NCBI RefSeq assembly: GCF_003049645.1
Contig: NZ_PYWK01000001.1
Location: 434,001 to 498,000, forward strand
From: Metasolibacillus fluoroglycofenilyticus
GTDB taxonomy: Bacteria > Bacillota > Bacilli > Bacillales_A > Planococcaceae
Length of the DNA stretch: 64,000 nucleotides
Reading direction: 5' to 3'
Shown here: positions 1 to 9,108 of the stretch, piece by piece
Position numbering within the stretch: position 1 is the first letter of the stretch
How the letters are laid out: the number at the start of each line of letters is the position of its first letter
The notes under the pieces: generated by a model
Told to the model about the DNA's origin: nothing
The model's input: the letters and a program-made list of their open reading frames with translations, nothing else
The model's database searches: none
Position numbers and translations under genes: made by a program

Positions 1-173
1 TTGAACTGAGTGTCCTAACTAATAATATACCTGCTATCCAGCTTTATGAAAAAGTAGGGTTTAAAAAAGAAGGAATTTCTCGCGAATCTATCTATAAAGA
101 TGGTCAATTTGTTGATGTTCAAATCATGTCAATATTAAAGTATGAATTTCTTAACTCCCAAGGAGTGCTATAA
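1..173 (+). CDS. GNAT-family N-acetyltransferase, C-terminal part (cut by window edge)
   Basis: Only the last 56 or so codons are present, read in frame 3 up to TAA at 171-173. The segment has the classic GNAT tail: NNIPAIQLYEKVGF followed by KEGISRES, where the Asn, the LYEKVGF and the glycine of the next strand form the acetyl-CoA-binding end of the fold. The stop codon abuts the next ATG with no gap, so it is translationally coupled to the aminotransferase. In dTDP-amino-sugar pathways a GNAT enzyme acetylates the amino group placed by such a transaminase (WecD after WecE is the known example), and that is my inferred role. The substrate cannot be proved from a fragment; a RimJ/RimL-like enzyme is the alternative. 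Confidence 0.75.
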   Translation, partial: ELSVLTNNIPAIQLYEKVGFKKEGISRESIYKDGQFVDVQIMSILKYEFLNSQGVL

Positions 174-1268
174 ATGAATCAAAAAATTTTAGTAACACAG
201 TCTTCAATGCCTCATTTTGATGAATATATAGAAGAGATTAAGGATATTTGGGATAGTCAGTGGTTGACGAATATGGGGACGAAGCACAATGAGTTGGAGA
301 AACAATTATGCACATATTTACAAGTTCCTTTTGTTTCTTTGTTTTCTAATGGCCATTTAGCCCTTGAGGTCGCATTGGAAGCACTTGAACTAGAAGGAGA
401 AGTGATTACGACGCCGTTTACGTTTGCTTCGACCACCCATGCAATTGTGCGTAAAGGGTTAACACCCATTTTTTGTGATGTGAATCCAACCGATTATACG
501 ATGGATGTGTCATTGATTGAATCATTAATTACCGAAAAGACATGTGCGATTGTGCCTGTTCATGTGTATGGACATATTTGTAACGTAGAGGAGATTGAAC
601 GTCTCGCAAAAAAGTATGACTTAAAAGTGATTTATGATGCAGCGCATGCGTTTGGAATGAAGTTAAACGGTAAAGGTTCAGGGGATTTTGGTGATGTATC
701 GATGTTTAGTTTCCATGCAACGAAAGTCTTTAATACAATTGAAGGCGGTGCGTTGACATTTAATGATGAGCAATACGTTAAGTTATTCCAAACCTTTAAA
801 AACTTTGGATTAACAGGACCAGACGAAATTTCCTATGTAGCAGGTAATGCAAAAATGAATGAATTTCAAGCAGCGATGGGATTATGTAATTTACGTCATG
901 TCGATGAAGAAATTGCAAAGAGGAAACTTGTTGCGGAGCGATATAAGGAACAGTTGAGTGGAATTGCCGGTATTCAAATTCCATCGCGGCAGGAAGGTGT
1001 ACAGTCTAATTATGCGTATTTTCCAGTAGTGTTTGATGGTTATAAGTATACACGTGATGAGGTACTTGAACGTTTGAAGGAACATGCTATTTTTGCGCGT
1101 AAGTATTTTTATCCGTTAACGAACGAATTTACATGTTATGAAGGGAAATTTGACTTGGGTAATACGCCGGTAGCAGCTCATATTGCTAACTGTGTGTTGA
1201 CATTGCCTCTATATGCTAATTTGAGCTTAGAGGATGTAGATCGTATTTGTAGGGTTATTAAATCATAA
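174..1268 (+). CDS. DegT/DnrJ/EryC1/StrS-family sugar aminotransferase
   Basis: A 364-residue PLP enzyme of the sugar-aminotransferase family, full length. Visible marks are the TPFTFASTTHA segment (80-90), the HVYG and DAAHAFG motifs (130-161; Asp155 should contact the PLP ring nitrogen) and SFHATK, whose Lys184 is the expected Schiff-base lysine. The ATG follows the GNAT stop directly, with AAGGAGTG upstream, and rmlA begins 14 bases downstream. With RmlA and RmlB next door, the likely substrate is a dTDP-4-keto-6-deoxyhexose, giving a dTDP-4-amino-4,6-dideoxy sugar as in WecE or VioA. A 3-amino product (FdtB-like) would need a ketoisomerase, and none is seen here, so I favour the 4-amino product. 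The family is sure; the exact sugar is inference. Confidence 0.88.
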   Translation: MNQKILVTQSSMPHFDEYIEEIKDIWDSQWLTNMGTKHNELEKQLCTYLQVPFVSLFSNGHLALEVALEALELEGEVITTPFTFASTTHAIVRKGLTPIFCDVNPTDYTMDVSLIESLITEKTCAIVPVHVYGHICNVEEIERLAKKYDLKVIYDAAHAFGMKLNGKGSGDFGDVSMFSFHATKVFNTIEGGALTFNDEQYVKLFQTFKNFGLTGPDEISYVAGNAKMNEFQAAMGLCNLRHVDEEIAKRKLVAERYKEQLSGIAGIQIPSRQEGVQSNYAYFPVVFDGYKYTRDEVLERLKEHAIFARKYFYPLTNEFTCYEGKFDLGNTPVAAHIANCVLTLPLYANLSLEDVDRICRVIKS

Positions 1269-1282
1269 GAGTAGGTGTCTAA

Positions 1283-2158
1283 ATGAAAGGTATTATTCTA
1301 GCAGGTGGTTCAGGTACGCGTCTTTATCCACTAACAAAAGCTGTTTCAAAGCAAATTCTTCCTGTCTATGACAAACCGATGATTTACTATCCATTATCTG
1401 TGTTAATGTTAGCGGGGATTCGTGAAGTGCTTATTATTTCAACTCCTCGTGATATTGTCGGGTTTCAAGAATTATTAGGAGATGGTCGAGATATTGGGAT
1501 GCAGTTTGAATATATTGTTCAGGATAATCCGAATGGACTAGCAGAGGCGTTTATTCTAGGAGAAGAATTTATCGGGGATTCTTCGGTTGCGTTAGTTTTA
1601 GGAGACAATATATTTTATGGTTCAAACTTCGGAAATCGTTTGCAGCAAGCCGCGAAATTGGAAAAGGGCGGCGTCATTTTTGGTTGTTTCGTGAAGGACC
1701 CACGTGCCTATGGCGTGGTGGAAGTAGACGATAAAATGAATGCGATTTCCATTGAAGAGAAACCGAATCATCCAAAGTCTTCCTATGCGGTTCCAGGGTT
1801 ATACTTCTTTGATAATCAAGTTGTAGAAATTGCGAAAAACGTAAAGCCTTCTGCACGTGGAGAAGTGGAAATTACATCAGTGATTGATCATTATTTACAA
1901 GCAGGTGAATTAAAGGTTGAGTTAGCAGGTCGTGGCCTAGCATGGTTAGATACGGGTACACATGAATCATTATTGGAAGCATCAAACTTTGTAGAGGCTG
2001 TCCAAAAGCGTCAAGGTTTATATATTGCTTGTATTGAAGAAATTGCCTATTTGAAAGGGTATATCTCTAAAGAGCAACTATTAAAATTAGCTGAACCACT
2101 AATGAAAACAGAATATGGTCGATATTTAGTGGATGTGGCTTCAGGTGGGGTGCAGTAA
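1283..2158 (+). CDS. rmlA: glucose-1-phosphate thymidylyltransferase
   Basis: A 291-residue nucleotidyltransferase that joins glucose-1-phosphate and dTTP to make dTDP-glucose, the entry step of dTDP-deoxysugar synthesis. The N-terminal nucleotide-binding signature [12 protein letters not shown] starts at residue 8, followed by [17 protein letters not shown]; the sugar-binding EEKP motif lies near 158-161 and LDTGTHESL near 220. Length and motif order are typical of the short RmlA type. It sits between the aminotransferase and rmlB, and its TAA is followed immediately by the rmlB ATG, so the two are almost certainly co-translated. rmlC and rmlD are absent, which argues that this cluster makes an amino-deoxysugar, not L-rhamnose. 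Confidence 0.96.
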   Translation: MKGIILAGGSGTRLYPLTKAVSKQILPVYDKPMIYYPLSVLMLAGIREVLIISTPRDIVGFQELLGDGRDIGMQFEYIVQDNPNGLAEAFILGEEFIGDSSVALVLGDNIFYGSNFGNRLQQAAKLEKGGVIFGCFVKDPRAYGVVEVDDKMNAISIEEKPNHPKSSYAVPGLYFFDNQVVEIAKNVKPSARGEVEITSVIDHYLQAGELKVELAGRGLAWLDTGTHESLLEASNFVEAVQKRQGLYIACIEEIAYLKGYISKEQLLKLAEPLMKTEYGRYLVDVASGGVQ

Positions 2159-3178
2159 ATGACTCAAAAAAAAGTACTTGTTACTGGCGGCGCAGGTTTC
2201 ATTGGTGGAAACTTTGTACAATATATGGTGGACAAGTATCCGAATTATGCGATTCATAATTTAGATTTATTGACATATGCAGGTGATTTAACAAAACATC
2301 AATCAATTGAACAGCAGGAAAATTATACATTTGTCAAGGCGGATATTGCTGACCGTGAAGTAATCATGATTTTGTTTGAAAAAGAGCAATTTGATTATGT
2401 GGTGCATTTTGCAGCCGAAAGCCATGTGGACCGTTCTATTACAGAGCCGGATATTTTTGTTCAAACGAATGTTGTCGGTACGCAAGTGTTATTAGATGCA
2501 TCAAAAAAATTTGGTGTACAAAAGTTTGTTCATGTTTCAACAGATGAAGTTTATGGAGAGTTAGATTTTGACCCAATGATTTTCTTCACTGAACAAACAC
2601 CATTAGCGCCGAATAGTCCGTACAGTGCTAGCAAAGCAGCTTCTGATTTTTTTGTACGCGCTTATCATGAAACATACGGTTTACCAGTTAACATTACACG
2701 TTGTTCAAACAACTATGGTCCGTATCATTTCCCAGAAAAATTGATTCCATTGACGATTTCTCGCGTGTTAAATGACCAAAAAGTGCCTGTATACGGGGAT
2801 GGTAAAAATATACGCGACTGGTTGCATGTCTGGGACCACTGTGCTGCGATTGATTTAGTGCTACATAAAGGTGTAAATGGGGAAGTATATAATGTCGGTG
2901 GACATAATGAACGGTCAAATCTAGAAGTGGTGAAAACAATTATTGCCGCGCTAGAAAAATCTGAAGAGTTGATTGAATATGTAAAGGATAGACCGGGGCA
3001 CGATAAACGCTATGCCATTGATCCAACAAAGCTCGAACAGTTGGGCTGGAAACCTACTTATACTTTTGAAACAGGTATTGCTCAAACCATTCAGTGGTAC
3101 TTGGATAACAAGGAATGGTGGGAGCGAATATTGAGTGGGGAATATCGAGGGTACTTTGAGAAACAGTATAAACTTTGA
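2159..3178 (+). CDS. rmlB: dTDP-glucose 4,6-dehydratase
   Basis: A 339-residue extended short-chain dehydrogenase/reductase that converts dTDP-glucose to dTDP-4-keto-6-deoxyglucose using bound NAD. The Rossmann GGAGFIGG lies at residues 10-17, the catalytic Asp-Glu pair of STDEVYG at 129-130, and the Tyr-x3-Lys pair at Tyr155 and Lys159 (YSASK). The C-terminal RPGHDKRYAID motif is typical of RmlB. It starts on the base after the rmlA stop codon. Its keto product is the natural substrate of the aminotransferase at the head of the operon. A possible terminator follows, so transcription may end here before the next sub-cluster. Confidence 0.96.
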   Translation: MTQKKVLVTGGAGFIGGNFVQYMVDKYPNYAIHNLDLLTYAGDLTKHQSIEQQENYTFVKADIADREVIMILFEKEQFDYVVHFAAESHVDRSITEPDIFVQTNVVGTQVLLDASKKFGVQKFVHVSTDEVYGELDFDPMIFFTEQTPLAPNSPYSASKAASDFFVRAYHETYGLPVNITRCSNNYGPYHFPEKLIPLTISRVLNDQKVPVYGDGKNIRDWLHVWDHCAAIDLVLHKGVNGEVYNVGGHNERSNLEVVKTIIAALEKSEELIEYVKDRPGHDKRYAIDPTKLEQLGWKPTYTFETGIAQTIQWYLDNKEWWERILSGEYRGYFEKQYKL

Positions 3179-3232
3179 GAAAAGTGGCTTGTGTATTTTA
3201 TATGCAAGTTATTTTTATAAATTGCTACTAGA

Positions 3233-3264
3233 AGGTACCTATTTAGGGTATTATACCTTTTTTA
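3233..3264 (+). terminator. possible terminator after rmlB
   Basis: AAGGTA and TACCTT flank a loop and are followed by a run of T. The stem is short, so the call is moderate. It would separate the dTDP-sugar genes from the PglC-like gene 50 bases on. Confidence 0.45.
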
Positions 3265-3314
3265 AGAGGTGAATATAAAAATTATGAAAGTTATTTTAAA
3301 AGTGAGAGAATAAC

Positions 3315-3905
3315 ATGAAAAGATTATTTGATTTTATTGTTAGCTTCATAGCGTTAATCATGTTATCACCTGTGATCGGGGTGGTGGCATTGCTAATACG
3401 AAAAAAAATTGGCTCGCCTGTGTTGTTCAAGCAACCACGCCCAGGGTTACATGGGGAAGTCTTTCACGTGTATAAATTCCGTACAATGACGGATGAACGG
3501 GATGTGCATGGTGAACTATTACCCGATGCTGTACGTTTGACAAAATTTGGCCAACTGTTACGCAAGCTAAGCTTAGATGAATTACCACAGCTTTGGAATG
3601 TTCTAAAAGGGGACATGAGTTTTGTCGGTCCACGCCCATTGTTAGTAGAATATTTACCATTGTATAATGAACGACAAGCACATCGTCATAATGTTCGTCC
3701 GGGGATTACTGGCTGGGCTCAGGTGAATGGTCGGAATGCGATTTCATGGGAGCAGAAGTTTGAGTATGATGTGTGGTATGTAGAGAATAAATCTTTGTGG
3801 TTAGATTTCAAAATCTTGTTGCTAACAGTAAAAAAAGTTTTCGTTAGTGAAGGGATTAGTCAGGAAGGGCAAGCAACCATGGAGAAATTTAGAGGGAGTG
3901 AATGA
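3315..3905 (+). CDS. initiating sugar-phosphate transferase, PglC/EpsL type
   Basis: A 196-residue monotopic phosphoglycosyl transferase that moves a phospho-sugar from a UDP-sugar to undecaprenyl phosphate and so starts a glycan at the membrane. The N-terminal hydrophobic re-entrant helix (about residues 6-28) is followed by KFRTM (54-58), the Asp88-Glu89 catalytic dyad in [18 protein letters not shown] near 103, and [12 protein letters not shown] near 127. The length matches the minimal PglC catalytic unit, without the extra membrane helices of WbaP. It overlaps the acetyltransferase by four bases. The order transferase, acetyltransferase, aminotransferase is that of pglC-D-E and of Bacillus subtilis epsL-M-N, suggesting a di-N-acetylbacillosamine-like first sugar. 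The donor is inferred. Confidence 0.92.
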   Translation: MKRLFDFIVSFIALIMLSPVIGVVALLIRKKIGSPVLFKQPRPGLHGEVFHVYKFRTMTDERDVHGELLPDAVRLTKFGQLLRKLSLDELPQLWNVLKGDMSFVGPRPLLVEYLPLYNERQAHRHNVRPGITGWAQVNGRNAISWEQKFEYDVWYVENKSLWLDFKILLLTVKKVFVSEGISQEGQATMEKFRGSE

Positions 3906-4552
3906 CTATGAAGAAAATTGTTATTTACGGTTCAGGCGGTTTTGCACGTGAGGTTGTTCATTTGATTGAAGATATTAATAGAAATTCAGGTGAATGGGAA
4001 ATTATTGGTTTTTTAGATGACAATATGGATAACCATGGACTTAAAGTTAATGAACTACCTGTATTAGGTGGAGCAGAGTGGCTAGAAGGAAAAAACAATA
4101 TTCATGTTGTTTTAGGGATTGGCTCACCAAAAGCGAAAAAGGCAATAGTGACAAAGTTATCTAAATATGAACATGTGATATACCCAAACTTAATTCACCC
4201 AGCAGTGACTTTTTCAAGATTTAACACAATTGGACAAGGGAATATTATTTGTGAAGGAAATGTCTTAACAGTCAATATTGATATTGAAAATTTCACTATT
4301 ATTAATTTGAATTGTACGATTGGTCACGATGTGACAGTTAAGAATTATACAACGATTTTACCGAATTCATCTGTTTCAGGGGATGTAGTATTTGAGGAAG
4401 GTGTGGATTTTGGTACGAACGCTACTATTATTCAAGGTATTACGATAGGTGATTGGACAATTGTAGGTGCAGGTGCAGTTGTGGTGAAAGATTTACCAGC
4501 AAAATGTACAGCAGTTGGTGCGCCAGCAAAACCGATTAAATTTCATGAATAA
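3902..4552 (+). CDS. PglD/NeuD-like sugar O/N-acetyltransferase
   Basis: A 216-residue acetyltransferase with an N-terminal Rossmann-like half ([14 protein letters not shown] near the start) and a C-terminal left-handed beta helix with repeated hexapeptides, such as [14 protein letters not shown] and [22 protein letters not shown]. His142 in CTIGHDV is at the place of the catalytic base of PglD. In the PglD pathway the enzyme acetylates the 4-amino group of a UDP-4-amino sugar before PglC transfers it. The ATG overlaps the previous stop (ATGA), and a second in-frame ATG two codons on is an alternative start. Family confident; substrate inferred from neighbours. Confidence 0.9.
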   Translation: MTMKKIVIYGSGGFAREVVHLIEDINRNSGEWEIIGFLDDNMDNHGLKVNELPVLGGAEWLEGKNNIHVVLGIGSPKAKKAIVTKLSKYEHVIYPNLIHPAVTFSRFNTIGQGNIICEGNVLTVNIDIENFTIINLNCTIGHDVTVKNYTTILPNSSVSGDVVFEEGVDFGTNATIIQGITIGDWTIVGAGAVVVKDLPAKCTAVGAPAKPIKFHE

Positions 4553-4575
4553 ACTTTAAAGAGAGAAGGTTTTGT

Positions 4576-5712
4576 ATGTCAAAACGGATTTTATTGTCCT
4601 CCCCACATATGGGAGGAACTGAGCAGAAGTATATTCAAGAAGCGTTCGATAAAAACTGGATTGCACCACTTGGGGTGAATGTTGATGGCTTTGAACAAGA
4701 GTTAGCGGCATATGTTGGCATTAATGCTGCTTCGGCAACAAGCTCTGGTACAGGTGCTATTCATTTGGCATTAGATTTATTGAATGTCAAAGTGGGCGAT
4801 ACTGTTTTTTGTTCAACACTTACATTTATTGCCAGTGCCAACCCAATCCTTTATTTAGGAGCAAAGCCGGTGTTTATTGATTCGGAGCCGACTACATGGA
4901 ATATGTCTCCCCAAGCATTGGCAAAGGCGTTAGAAGAGGCAGCAGCAGGGGGACAGCTTCCGAAAGCTGTGATTGTTGTCAATTTATATGGACAAAGTGC
5001 TCGTATGGATGAAATTATGGAGCTTTGCAATCAGTATGAAGTGCCTGTTATCGAGGATGCGGCAGAATCATTAGGCTCTACTTATAAAGGGCAGAAGAGC
5101 GGAACATTCGGTCAATTTGGTATTTATTCATTTAATGGAAACAAAATCATCACGACTTCAGGTGGTGGGATGCTTGTGTCGGATAATGAGAAGCTAATTT
5201 CTCGTTCTCGTTTTTTAGCAACGCAGGCTCGTGATGCGGCGAAGCACTATCAGCATAGTGTAGTTGGCTATAATTATCGCATGAGTAATATTGTCGCGGG
5301 TATTGGGCGTGGACAGCTAGAGGTATTAGATGAACGAATTGCACAGAAACGAGCAATTTTTGAACGTTATGCAGCTGCATTTAAAGAAATCGATGGTATC
5401 GATATGATGCCGGAGTTAGAAGAGACTTTTTCTAATCGCTGGCTATCAACCATGATATTAAATCCTGAAAAAATTAGTATTACACCATATGCATTGATTG
5501 ATCAGCTAGACGAAGAAAATATCGAATCACGTCCTGTTTGGAAGCCATTACATATGCAACCACTGTTTGAAGGCTGTAGGTTTTATCCCCATGCAGCGGA
5601 TGATATTGTAAGTGAGCGTTTATTCGCTACAGGTATTTGTTTACCTTCTGATTCGAAGATGACAGTAGAAGAGCAGCAGCGGGTTATTGATTTGATTGTA
5701 AGAGCTTTATAA
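4576..5712 (+). CDS. PglE/EpsN-like UDP-4-keto-sugar aminotransferase
   Basis: A 378-residue DegT-family PLP enzyme, clearly different from the one at 174-1268. Its family marks are ATSSGTGAIHLAL, VVNLYGQ, IEDAAESLGSTY, and YSFNGNKIITTSGGG, where Lys190 is the predicted PLP lysine. The SFNGNKI(I/L)TTSGGG form is the one seen in PglE, EpsN and similar enzymes that aminate UDP-4-keto-6-deoxy-GlcNAc. AGAGAGAAGG precedes the ATG. It completes a C-D-E trio, but the 4,6-dehydratase (PglF/EpsC type) needed to make its substrate is not in the window; it may lie upstream of base 1 or elsewhere. Of the 279 bases that follow, only a terminator is recognisable. A 22-codon membrane-like stretch at 5794-5862 has no support as a gene. 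Confidence 0.9.
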   Translation: MSKRILLSSPHMGGTEQKYIQEAFDKNWIAPLGVNVDGFEQELAAYVGINAASATSSGTGAIHLALDLLNVKVGDTVFCSTLTFIASANPILYLGAKPVFIDSEPTTWNMSPQALAKALEEAAAGGQLPKAVIVVNLYGQSARMDEIMELCNQYEVPVIEDAAESLGSTYKGQKSGTFGQFGIYSFNGNKIITTSGGGMLVSDNEKLISRSRFLATQARDAAKHYQHSVVGYNYRMSNIVAGIGRGQLEVLDERIAQKRAIFERYAAAFKEIDGIDMMPELEETFSNRWLSTMILNPEKISITPYALIDQLDEENIESRPVWKPLHMQPLFEGCRFYPHAADDIVSERLFATGICLPSDSKMTVEEQQRVIDLIVRAL

Positions 5713-5899
5713 TTGAATTTCGGGCAAGAGTGTGTTTAAAAAGTGATAGTTTTGAGATAGAAATTCCGTGCGCCGGGTGTGCTGCAAATAATGATACAAA
5801 TCACTGCATGTGTATTTGTATATTTACTTGGAAATGCTGCAAAAGAAGGCTACGTAACATAAAAAAAATATCATGTGTTGTACGCACAAACATTTATTG

Positions 5900-5940
5900 A
5901 AAACCAACTTGGACAATGTTCCGAGTTGGTTTTCTTTTTT
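5900..5940 (+). terminator. terminator before pgi
   Basis: A 10-bp perfect stem, AAAACCAACT (5900-5909) with AGTTGGTTTT (5924-5933), runs into a T tract. It ends the polysaccharide operon and also shows that an upstream extension of the pgi reading frame cannot be its true start. Confidence 0.85.
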
Positions 5941-5991
5941 CTCTATGTCATAATAGACCTATCTGAATCTACTAGAATTGGAGACTATACA

Positions 5992-7266
5992 ATGATTAAA
6001 GAAATCGTCAAAACAACACTGCTAAATTGTTCCCTTGAAGACAGTGATATTTTAAAATATAAAAATCAAGTACAAACGATTCATAATACTTTACCACAAT
6101 TTGAACTGACAGGCTGGATTGATTCCCCTATTCAAGAAAACAATACGCTACTCACATCAATCGAACGTGTTGCATCTGAAATTCATGCATGTGCAGATGT
6201 TCTAGTTGTAGTAGGTGTAGGCGGATCATTTTTAGGTGCCCGTGCGGTTCAAGAAGCGCTCAAGCCATACTTTGGCTTAGCTGAGCATGGTATTGAAGTC
6301 GTATATGTTGGGCTGAATATGAGTGGTGCGTATATTAAAGAGCTGCTTGCTTACTTAGACAAAAAACAAGTATATGTCAATGTTATCTCAAAATCAGGGG
6401 GCACAATGGAGCCAGCACTTGCTTTTCGTGTGATGCGACTTTATATGGAAGAACGTTATGGGGAAAAGGCTTCTGAGCGCATTATCGTAACGACAGATGC
6501 GGAAAAAGGGATTTTAAAGGGAATTGCGGATAAAGCAGGCTACCGTCAATTCGTTATACCATCAACGATTGGTGGGCGCTATTCCGTATTAACACCAGTT
6601 GGTTTATTACCAGTTGCGGTTGCAGGTGTGGATATTCGTGCTTTAATGGCGGGTGCAAGGCGTGCAACCGAAGAGCTTTCAGAAGCAGATTTGGCTAGCA
6701 ACGATGCTTATAAATATGCTGTGATGCGCCATTTACTCTATCAAGAAGGCTATTCTATTGAACTCTTAGCTTCATTTGAGCCGGGGTTAAATAAATTCCA
6801 TGAATGGTGGAAGCAACTGTTTGGTGAAAGTGAAGGGAAGGGAAAAAAAGGATTATATCCTTCAACAGTTAATTTTTCAACGGATTTACATTCAATCGGG
6901 CAATTTATTCAAGATGGGAGTCCGATTATGTTTGAAACATTACTTCATTTCCATGAGATTGAAGGCGATTTACAAGTCCCATTTGATGAGCGGGATGAAG
7001 ATGGCTTAAATTATTTGTCGAGTCGTACTTTTAATGAGATTAATGCAATTTCCAAACAGGGTACTGCACTCGCTCATGCAGAGGGCGGTGTGCCTGTTAT
7101 TCAATTAGAATTACCGAAGCTTGATGAATATCATTTAGGCTACTTAATTTACTTCTTCATGAAAGCATGTGCGATGAGTGCATGTCTACTAGAAGTAAAT
7201 CCATTCGATCAACCAGGTGTAGAAGCATATAAACGTAAAATGTTAGAGCTATTGAAGGAGAATTAG
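5992..7266 (+). CDS. pgi: glucose-6-phosphate isomerase
   Basis: A 424-residue phosphoglucose isomerase that interconverts fructose-6-phosphate and glucose-6-phosphate. Recognisable parts are GVGGSFLGARAVQEAL, the sugar-phosphate loop SKSGGTMEPALAF, STIGGRYSVLTPVGLLP, the catalytic-glutamate region GESEGKGKKGLYP and DLHSIGQF. The frame is open from 5875, but that extension runs through the terminator stem at 5900-5940, so I start at ATG 5992, which has GGAGA eight bases upstream. This gives a slightly short but complete protein. The next gene is a phosphohexomutase five bases away; together they carry fructose-6-phosphate to glucose-1-phosphate, the RmlA substrate. A cytosolic precursor-supply role for the wall polysaccharide is therefore likely. 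Confidence 0.95.
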   Translation: MIKEIVKTTLLNCSLEDSDILKYKNQVQTIHNTLPQFELTGWIDSPIQENNTLLTSIERVASEIHACADVLVVVGVGGSFLGARAVQEALKPYFGLAEHGIEVVYVGLNMSGAYIKELLAYLDKKQVYVNVISKSGGTMEPALAFRVMRLYMEERYGEKASERIIVTTDAEKGILKGIADKAGYRQFVIPSTIGGRYSVLTPVGLLPVAVAGVDIRALMAGARRATEELSEADLASNDAYKYAVMRHLLYQEGYSIELLASFEPGLNKFHEWWKQLFGESEGKGKKGLYPSTVNFSTDLHSIGQFIQDGSPIMFETLLHFHEIEGDLQVPFDERDEDGLNYLSSRTFNEINAISKQGTALAHAEGGVPVIQLELPKLDEYHLGYLIYFFMKACAMSACLLEVNPFDQPGVEAYKRKMLELLKEN

Positions 7267-7271
7267 AAAGT

Positions 7272-8963
7272 ATGAGTCTAGAAGTGTACAAACAATGGCA
7301 GCAACAAGATTTACCGCATTATTTAGCAGACGAACTTGCTTTAATTGCGCAGGATTCAAAAGCAATCGAAGACCGTTTCTACCAATATTTATCTTTTGGT
7401 ACAGGTGGTATGCGCGGAATCCTTGGTGCTGGAACAAACCGAATGAACATTTATACGATTCGGCGTGTTGCAAAAGGGTTAGCTCGTTACATTGCTTCAA
7501 ACGGCGAGACAGCAAAAAAGCGCGGTGTTGCGATTGCTTATGATACGCGTCATTTTTCATATGAATTTGCAGTGGAGACAGCTCGTGCATTAGGGGCACA
7601 TGGCATTACTTCCTATGTATACAAAGAAGCGCGTCCAACACCTCAGCTATCGTTTACAGTACGTGAATTAAACGCATTTGCAGGTGTCGTCATTACAGCG
7701 AGCCACAATCCAAAGCAATATAACGGCTTTAAAGTATATGGTGAGGATGGAGCACAGCTAGTTCCAACTGGTGTGAATGCGATTATTGAGCATATGAATC
7801 AAATTGAAAATCTTTTTAGTGTTGAAGTTTGCGATGTATTAGAACTTGAACAAAAGGGCCTGTTGAAATGGATTTTGGAAGCGTATGATGAAAAATTCAT
7901 GAGCAACTTGTTAAAGCTAAAAAATAATGATGCGATTGATTATAATATGAAGCTTGTGTATACGCCATTGCATGGAGCGGGGATAGTACCTGTTGTAGAA
8001 GGTTTGAAGCAATTCGGTTTTAATGCAGTACATGTTGTAGCAGAGCAGGCCGTGCAAGATGGTGCATTCCCAACAGTAACTTATCCGAATCCTGAAGAGG
8101 CGGCTGCTTTTTCAATGGCGGTTGAACTTGGTAAGCAATTGAGCGCAGACCTTTTACTGGCAACGGATCCAGATGCAGACCGATTAGGTGTAGCAGTTCG
8201 AAACGGTGATTCGTATGAGTTACTTACAGGCAATCAACTAGGTGCGCTTTTATTAAATTACATTTTAAAGACAAAGCAAGCGGGCGGTGTGCTACCAATA
8301 GATGGTGCAATGTTAAAAACGATTGTGACGTCCGAACTTGGCTCAGCCATTGCCAAGCATTATGATGTTGAAACAATCAACACATTAACCGGTTTCAAGT
8401 ATATTGCTGAAAAAATTGCGGAGTTTGAAGCAACGAAAGCCCATACATTTTTATTCGGCTATGAAGAAAGCTATGGCTATTTAATCGAAACATTTGCTCG
8501 CGATAAGGATGCTGTTCAAGTAGCGTTGAAAGTAGCAGAAATGGCTGCTTATTATGCAACGCAGGAAAAAACATTGCTTGATGCATTAGATGCATTATAC
8601 GAGAAGTTTGGCTACTATAAGGAAGTGCTAGTATCGAAAACATTTGAAGGTAAAGACGGTCAAGAGCAGATGAAAGCGATTTTAAATAGTTACCGTGAAA
8701 ACACACCTAAAGCCATTGCTGGAATAGCAGTTGTCCGTTTTGAGGACTATTTAAGAGGAATTGCAACATTGCAAGACGGCATGACGGAAGCGATTTTATT
8801 GCCGAAAGAAAATGTCTTGAAGTTTGTTTTAGAGGATAATTCATGGATTGCTATTCGCCCTTCAGGAACCGAGCCGAAATGTAAGTTTTATTTTGGGGTT
8901 GTGAGGGATTCAAGGGAAGCTGCTGAGGAAGTAGTGAAAAATCTAGTTGACAATCTTGTTTGA
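7272..8963 (+). CDS. pgcA: phosphohexomutase (phosphoglucomutase/phosphomannomutase, PgcA-like)
   Basis: A 563-residue alpha-D-phosphohexomutase, the usual length of Bacillus PgcA. It shows all four domain signatures: the early FGTGGMRG segment, the phosphoserine loop TASHNPKQYNG with Ser144, the metal-binding loop ATDPDADRLG near 300, the sugar-specificity loop GYEESYG near 396 (EESYG-type loops are common in phosphoglucomutases), and the phosphate-binding RPSGTEPK near the end. It interconverts glucose-6-phosphate and glucose-1-phosphate. It is five bases downstream of pgi and probably co-transcribed. The C-terminal stop marks the end of the conserved cluster; after it come about 2.5 kb of decayed DNA. 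The symbol is by family resemblance. Confidence 0.9.
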   Translation: MSLEVYKQWQQQDLPHYLADELALIAQDSKAIEDRFYQYLSFGTGGMRGILGAGTNRMNIYTIRRVAKGLARYIASNGETAKKRGVAIAYDTRHFSYEFAVETARALGAHGITSYVYKEARPTPQLSFTVRELNAFAGVVITASHNPKQYNGFKVYGEDGAQLVPTGVNAIIEHMNQIENLFSVEVCDVLELEQKGLLKWILEAYDEKFMSNLLKLKNNDAIDYNMKLVYTPLHGAGIVPVVEGLKQFGFNAVHVVAEQAVQDGAFPTVTYPNPEEAAAFSMAVELGKQLSADLLLATDPDADRLGVAVRNGDSYELLTGNQLGALLLNYILKTKQAGGVLPIDGAMLKTIVTSELGSAIAKHYDVETINTLTGFKYIAEKIAEFEATKAHTFLFGYEESYGYLIETFARDKDAVQVALKVAEMAAYYATQEKTLLDALDALYEKFGYYKEVLVSKTFEGKDGQEQMKAILNSYRENTPKAIAGIAVVRFEDYLRGIATLQDGMTEAILLPKENVLKFVLEDNSWIAIRPSGTEPKCKFYFGVVRDSREAAEEVVKNLVDNLV

Positions 8964-9108
8964 ATGAATTCGCTTTTGCCTATCCACCCTGTTAGATGAT
9001 TGCAAAAAGAAATAGAACCTCACACAACAATCCATTGTAGAAACGACATATACAAGCCAGACATTTCACTGCGATTCACAAATATACATTGACAATGTGA
9101 GTTAGAGA

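Noticed and set aside
5875-5991. 39-residue N-terminal extension of pgi
   Set aside because: It translates through a strong terminator stem and is not seen in the family; ATG 5992 has a good ribosome site.
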